This document shows positions 1 to 64,000 of a DNA stretch of 64,000 bases, in pieces. The notes under the pieces are model-generated. The model was given only the letters and a program-made list of their open reading frames with translations. It made no database searches and was not told the origin of the DNA. Position 1 is the first letter of the stretch, and every line of letters starts with the position of its first letter. This DNA comes from Ridgeia piscesae. Taxonomy: Eukaryota; Annelida; Polychaeta; Sabellida; Siboglinidae. Location of the stretch: the NCBI GenBank assembly GCA_025642075.2, contig JAODUO010001094.1, forward strand, positions 50,001 to 114,000, written 5' to 3'. The translations under genes were made by a program, and so were the position numbers.

Positions 1-793
1 TCGTTACGTTTTGAATGCGTGAATATAGCTGAACATTATACAAAATACGGCCAGCTAAAATGGTTTGATATCGTTTAAGAGATAGAATATGCCAACTAAA
101 GTAACACCCGTCAAGATGTGTTGGCGTTGTCCTACAGTATGCAAATTTATTCCACATTACCCTAGCTGTAGTGTAGGCCTAATAATGATAGAGCCAACAG
201 TTTAAGAATACTCAGTAAGGCCCTTAGTAAGGCAATTCGTTTACACATCCTTTTCAACCAGATTACTGACTGGATTGGATTATGGTTGATAACAGCAACA
301 TGGTTGACGGTAGATGAATCTATTAAGAATTACGCGGACAATGTGACAAAACATATTCAAAGTAGAGACATCTCGTGTCAACAACCTGAGCCGTTGCGCC
401 ATTGGCTTGCGCCAGTGGCGCCGCATGGCGGGTTCTGCTGATATTGATTGCGGTCCGTTTGCATAGCAACAGTAAAAACTATATTTTAGTGTTATTATCC
501 CGCATATATGCCTGTGATATTTAAGCTATCATTGTTATCAAATGTGACAATTACACTGAACAAAGCATGCGGACATAAGCAAAGAAATTCCAAACAAAAC
601 CAATAAACAAGCACGCATCCGGGCACCTGCTGTTGCTACCACACAACAACATGGCGGCATGCTTCGACCGGCTGTCGTTGTTTGTTTAACTTATGATAAA
701 TATTTGATGATACCTCCGCTGTCACTGCAGACCACCGGCGCGCAATTGAATAATTAAAACGTCGGCGCTTCGCCGCGTATTTCAAACGGCATC
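1..793. other. 5' flank of the dynein gene
   Basis: No coding exon was recognised here. The 793 bases before the start codon should hold the promoter and 5' UTR. There is no obvious TATA box at a fixed distance. The last 150 bases become GC-richer (GGCGCGC, CGGCGCTTCGCCGCG), as expected near an animal transcription start. An in-frame TAA at 755-757 closes the frame ahead of the ATG. A non-coding upstream exon cannot be excluded. Confidence 0.5.
457..470 (+). promoter_or_regulatory. Candidate RFX X-box
   Basis: GTTTGCATAGCAAC matches the palindromic RFX X-box (GTTGCCATGGCAAC) at 11 of 14 positions, with a perfect right half AGCAAC. RFX factors control ciliary genes in animals, and this site lies about 325 bases before the ATG of a ciliary motor gene. 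An inverted CCAAT motif (ATTGG, 401-405) lies about 55 bases further upstream. A match of this length could occur by chance. Confidence 0.4.
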
Positions 794-63591
<62,798 letters not shown>

Positions 63592-63766
63592 GTAAGTTTC
63601 TATTCGGTCGACCATAAGAGAGGCAGTTTGTTCCTGAATGTACAGGTCCTCTCTTATTTTCGTGTGGTTCCAAGGACTTGCTTACAATATACACATTGGC
63701 ATTTCCTACAATGTGTGTTGATATTATTACTATTATTAGTACTATTAGTACTAGAGAGAGAGAGTC

Positions 63767-63821
<55 letters not shown>

Positions 63822-64000
63822 GAGGAACCTGCATATTGTATGAATTATAATAATACAGAGTAGCTACAGACTAATCAGTTGCTTTTCAAAATGGCGTAGT
63901 GCATTTCACTAAGAAGCTACAAAATGTATCCCATACACATGTAATGTCACTTCTGAACATGATTGAGTCAACTGCAATAAAATAACAACATTACGTCTTT
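63592..64000. other. Intron 64, partial
   Basis: Intronic sequence after the last recognised donor. Apart from the short tandem repeat at 63751-63822 nothing is recognised, and no further exon begins before the window ends. Confidence 0.6.
63751..63822. repeat. (CAGA)n microsatellite
   Basis: AGAGAGAG followed by about 14 CAGA units in intron 64. Confidence 0.95.

Overview
The window is eukaryotic nuclear DNA from an animal that builds motile cilia or flagella, most likely a marine invertebrate; the species cannot be named from this sequence alone. It shows many short exons with GT..AG introns, AT-rich introns, long (TA)n and (CA)n arrays, tRNA-derived SINEs, LINE 3' ends and MITEs. There are no bacterial-style operons.

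One gene on the + strand fills the window: a dynein heavy chain. I could join 64 coding exons, from an ATG at 794 to a donor at 63591, by matching splice phase and family motifs. They give 9,969 coding bases (3,323 codons) with no internal stop. The gene continues beyond the right edge: the stalk, AAA5, AAA6 and C-terminal domain are missing, so the full protein probably exceeds 4,400 residues. By motif (for example KSLTGYLDNKR then FPRFYFVSDP, and PPLIRNAPPVAG) the tail and linker resemble the DNAH5/DNAH8 outer-arm clade.

Layout: 1-793 is 5' flank with a candidate RFX X-box; exons 1-27 encode the cargo/assembly tail; exons 28-39 the linker; exons 40-45 AAA1; 46-50 AAA2; 51-60 AAA3; 61-64 the start of AAA4. 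The motor is unusual. AAA1 keeps a Walker A (GQTGSGKS), but its Walker B reads CFEN where motile dyneins have CFDE. The AAA1 Arg in the YDFGLR-like segment is also gone, and the AAA4 P-loop is erased (GPVGSHLGT). AAA2 and AAA3 keep good P-loops, and AAA3 keeps its family Walker B (FIDD). The reading frame is intact, so this looks like a conserved but motor-impaired dynein. It could be a DNHD1-type protein or a divergent DNAH5/8 paralogue; I cannot decide which without a tree.

The introns hold three minisatellite/satellite blocks (6.5-7.2, 9.5-11.0 and 12.2-12.7 kb), a 17-bp array into which the exon 32 acceptor is built, several SINEs of one family, four LINE 3' fragments plus one weak one, three TIR-bearing MITE candidates, a long palindrome in intron 1 and many microsatellites. 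A phase-neutral 24-base candidate micro-exon lies inside the linker-coding region. No second protein gene, true tRNA gene or CRISPR array was found.
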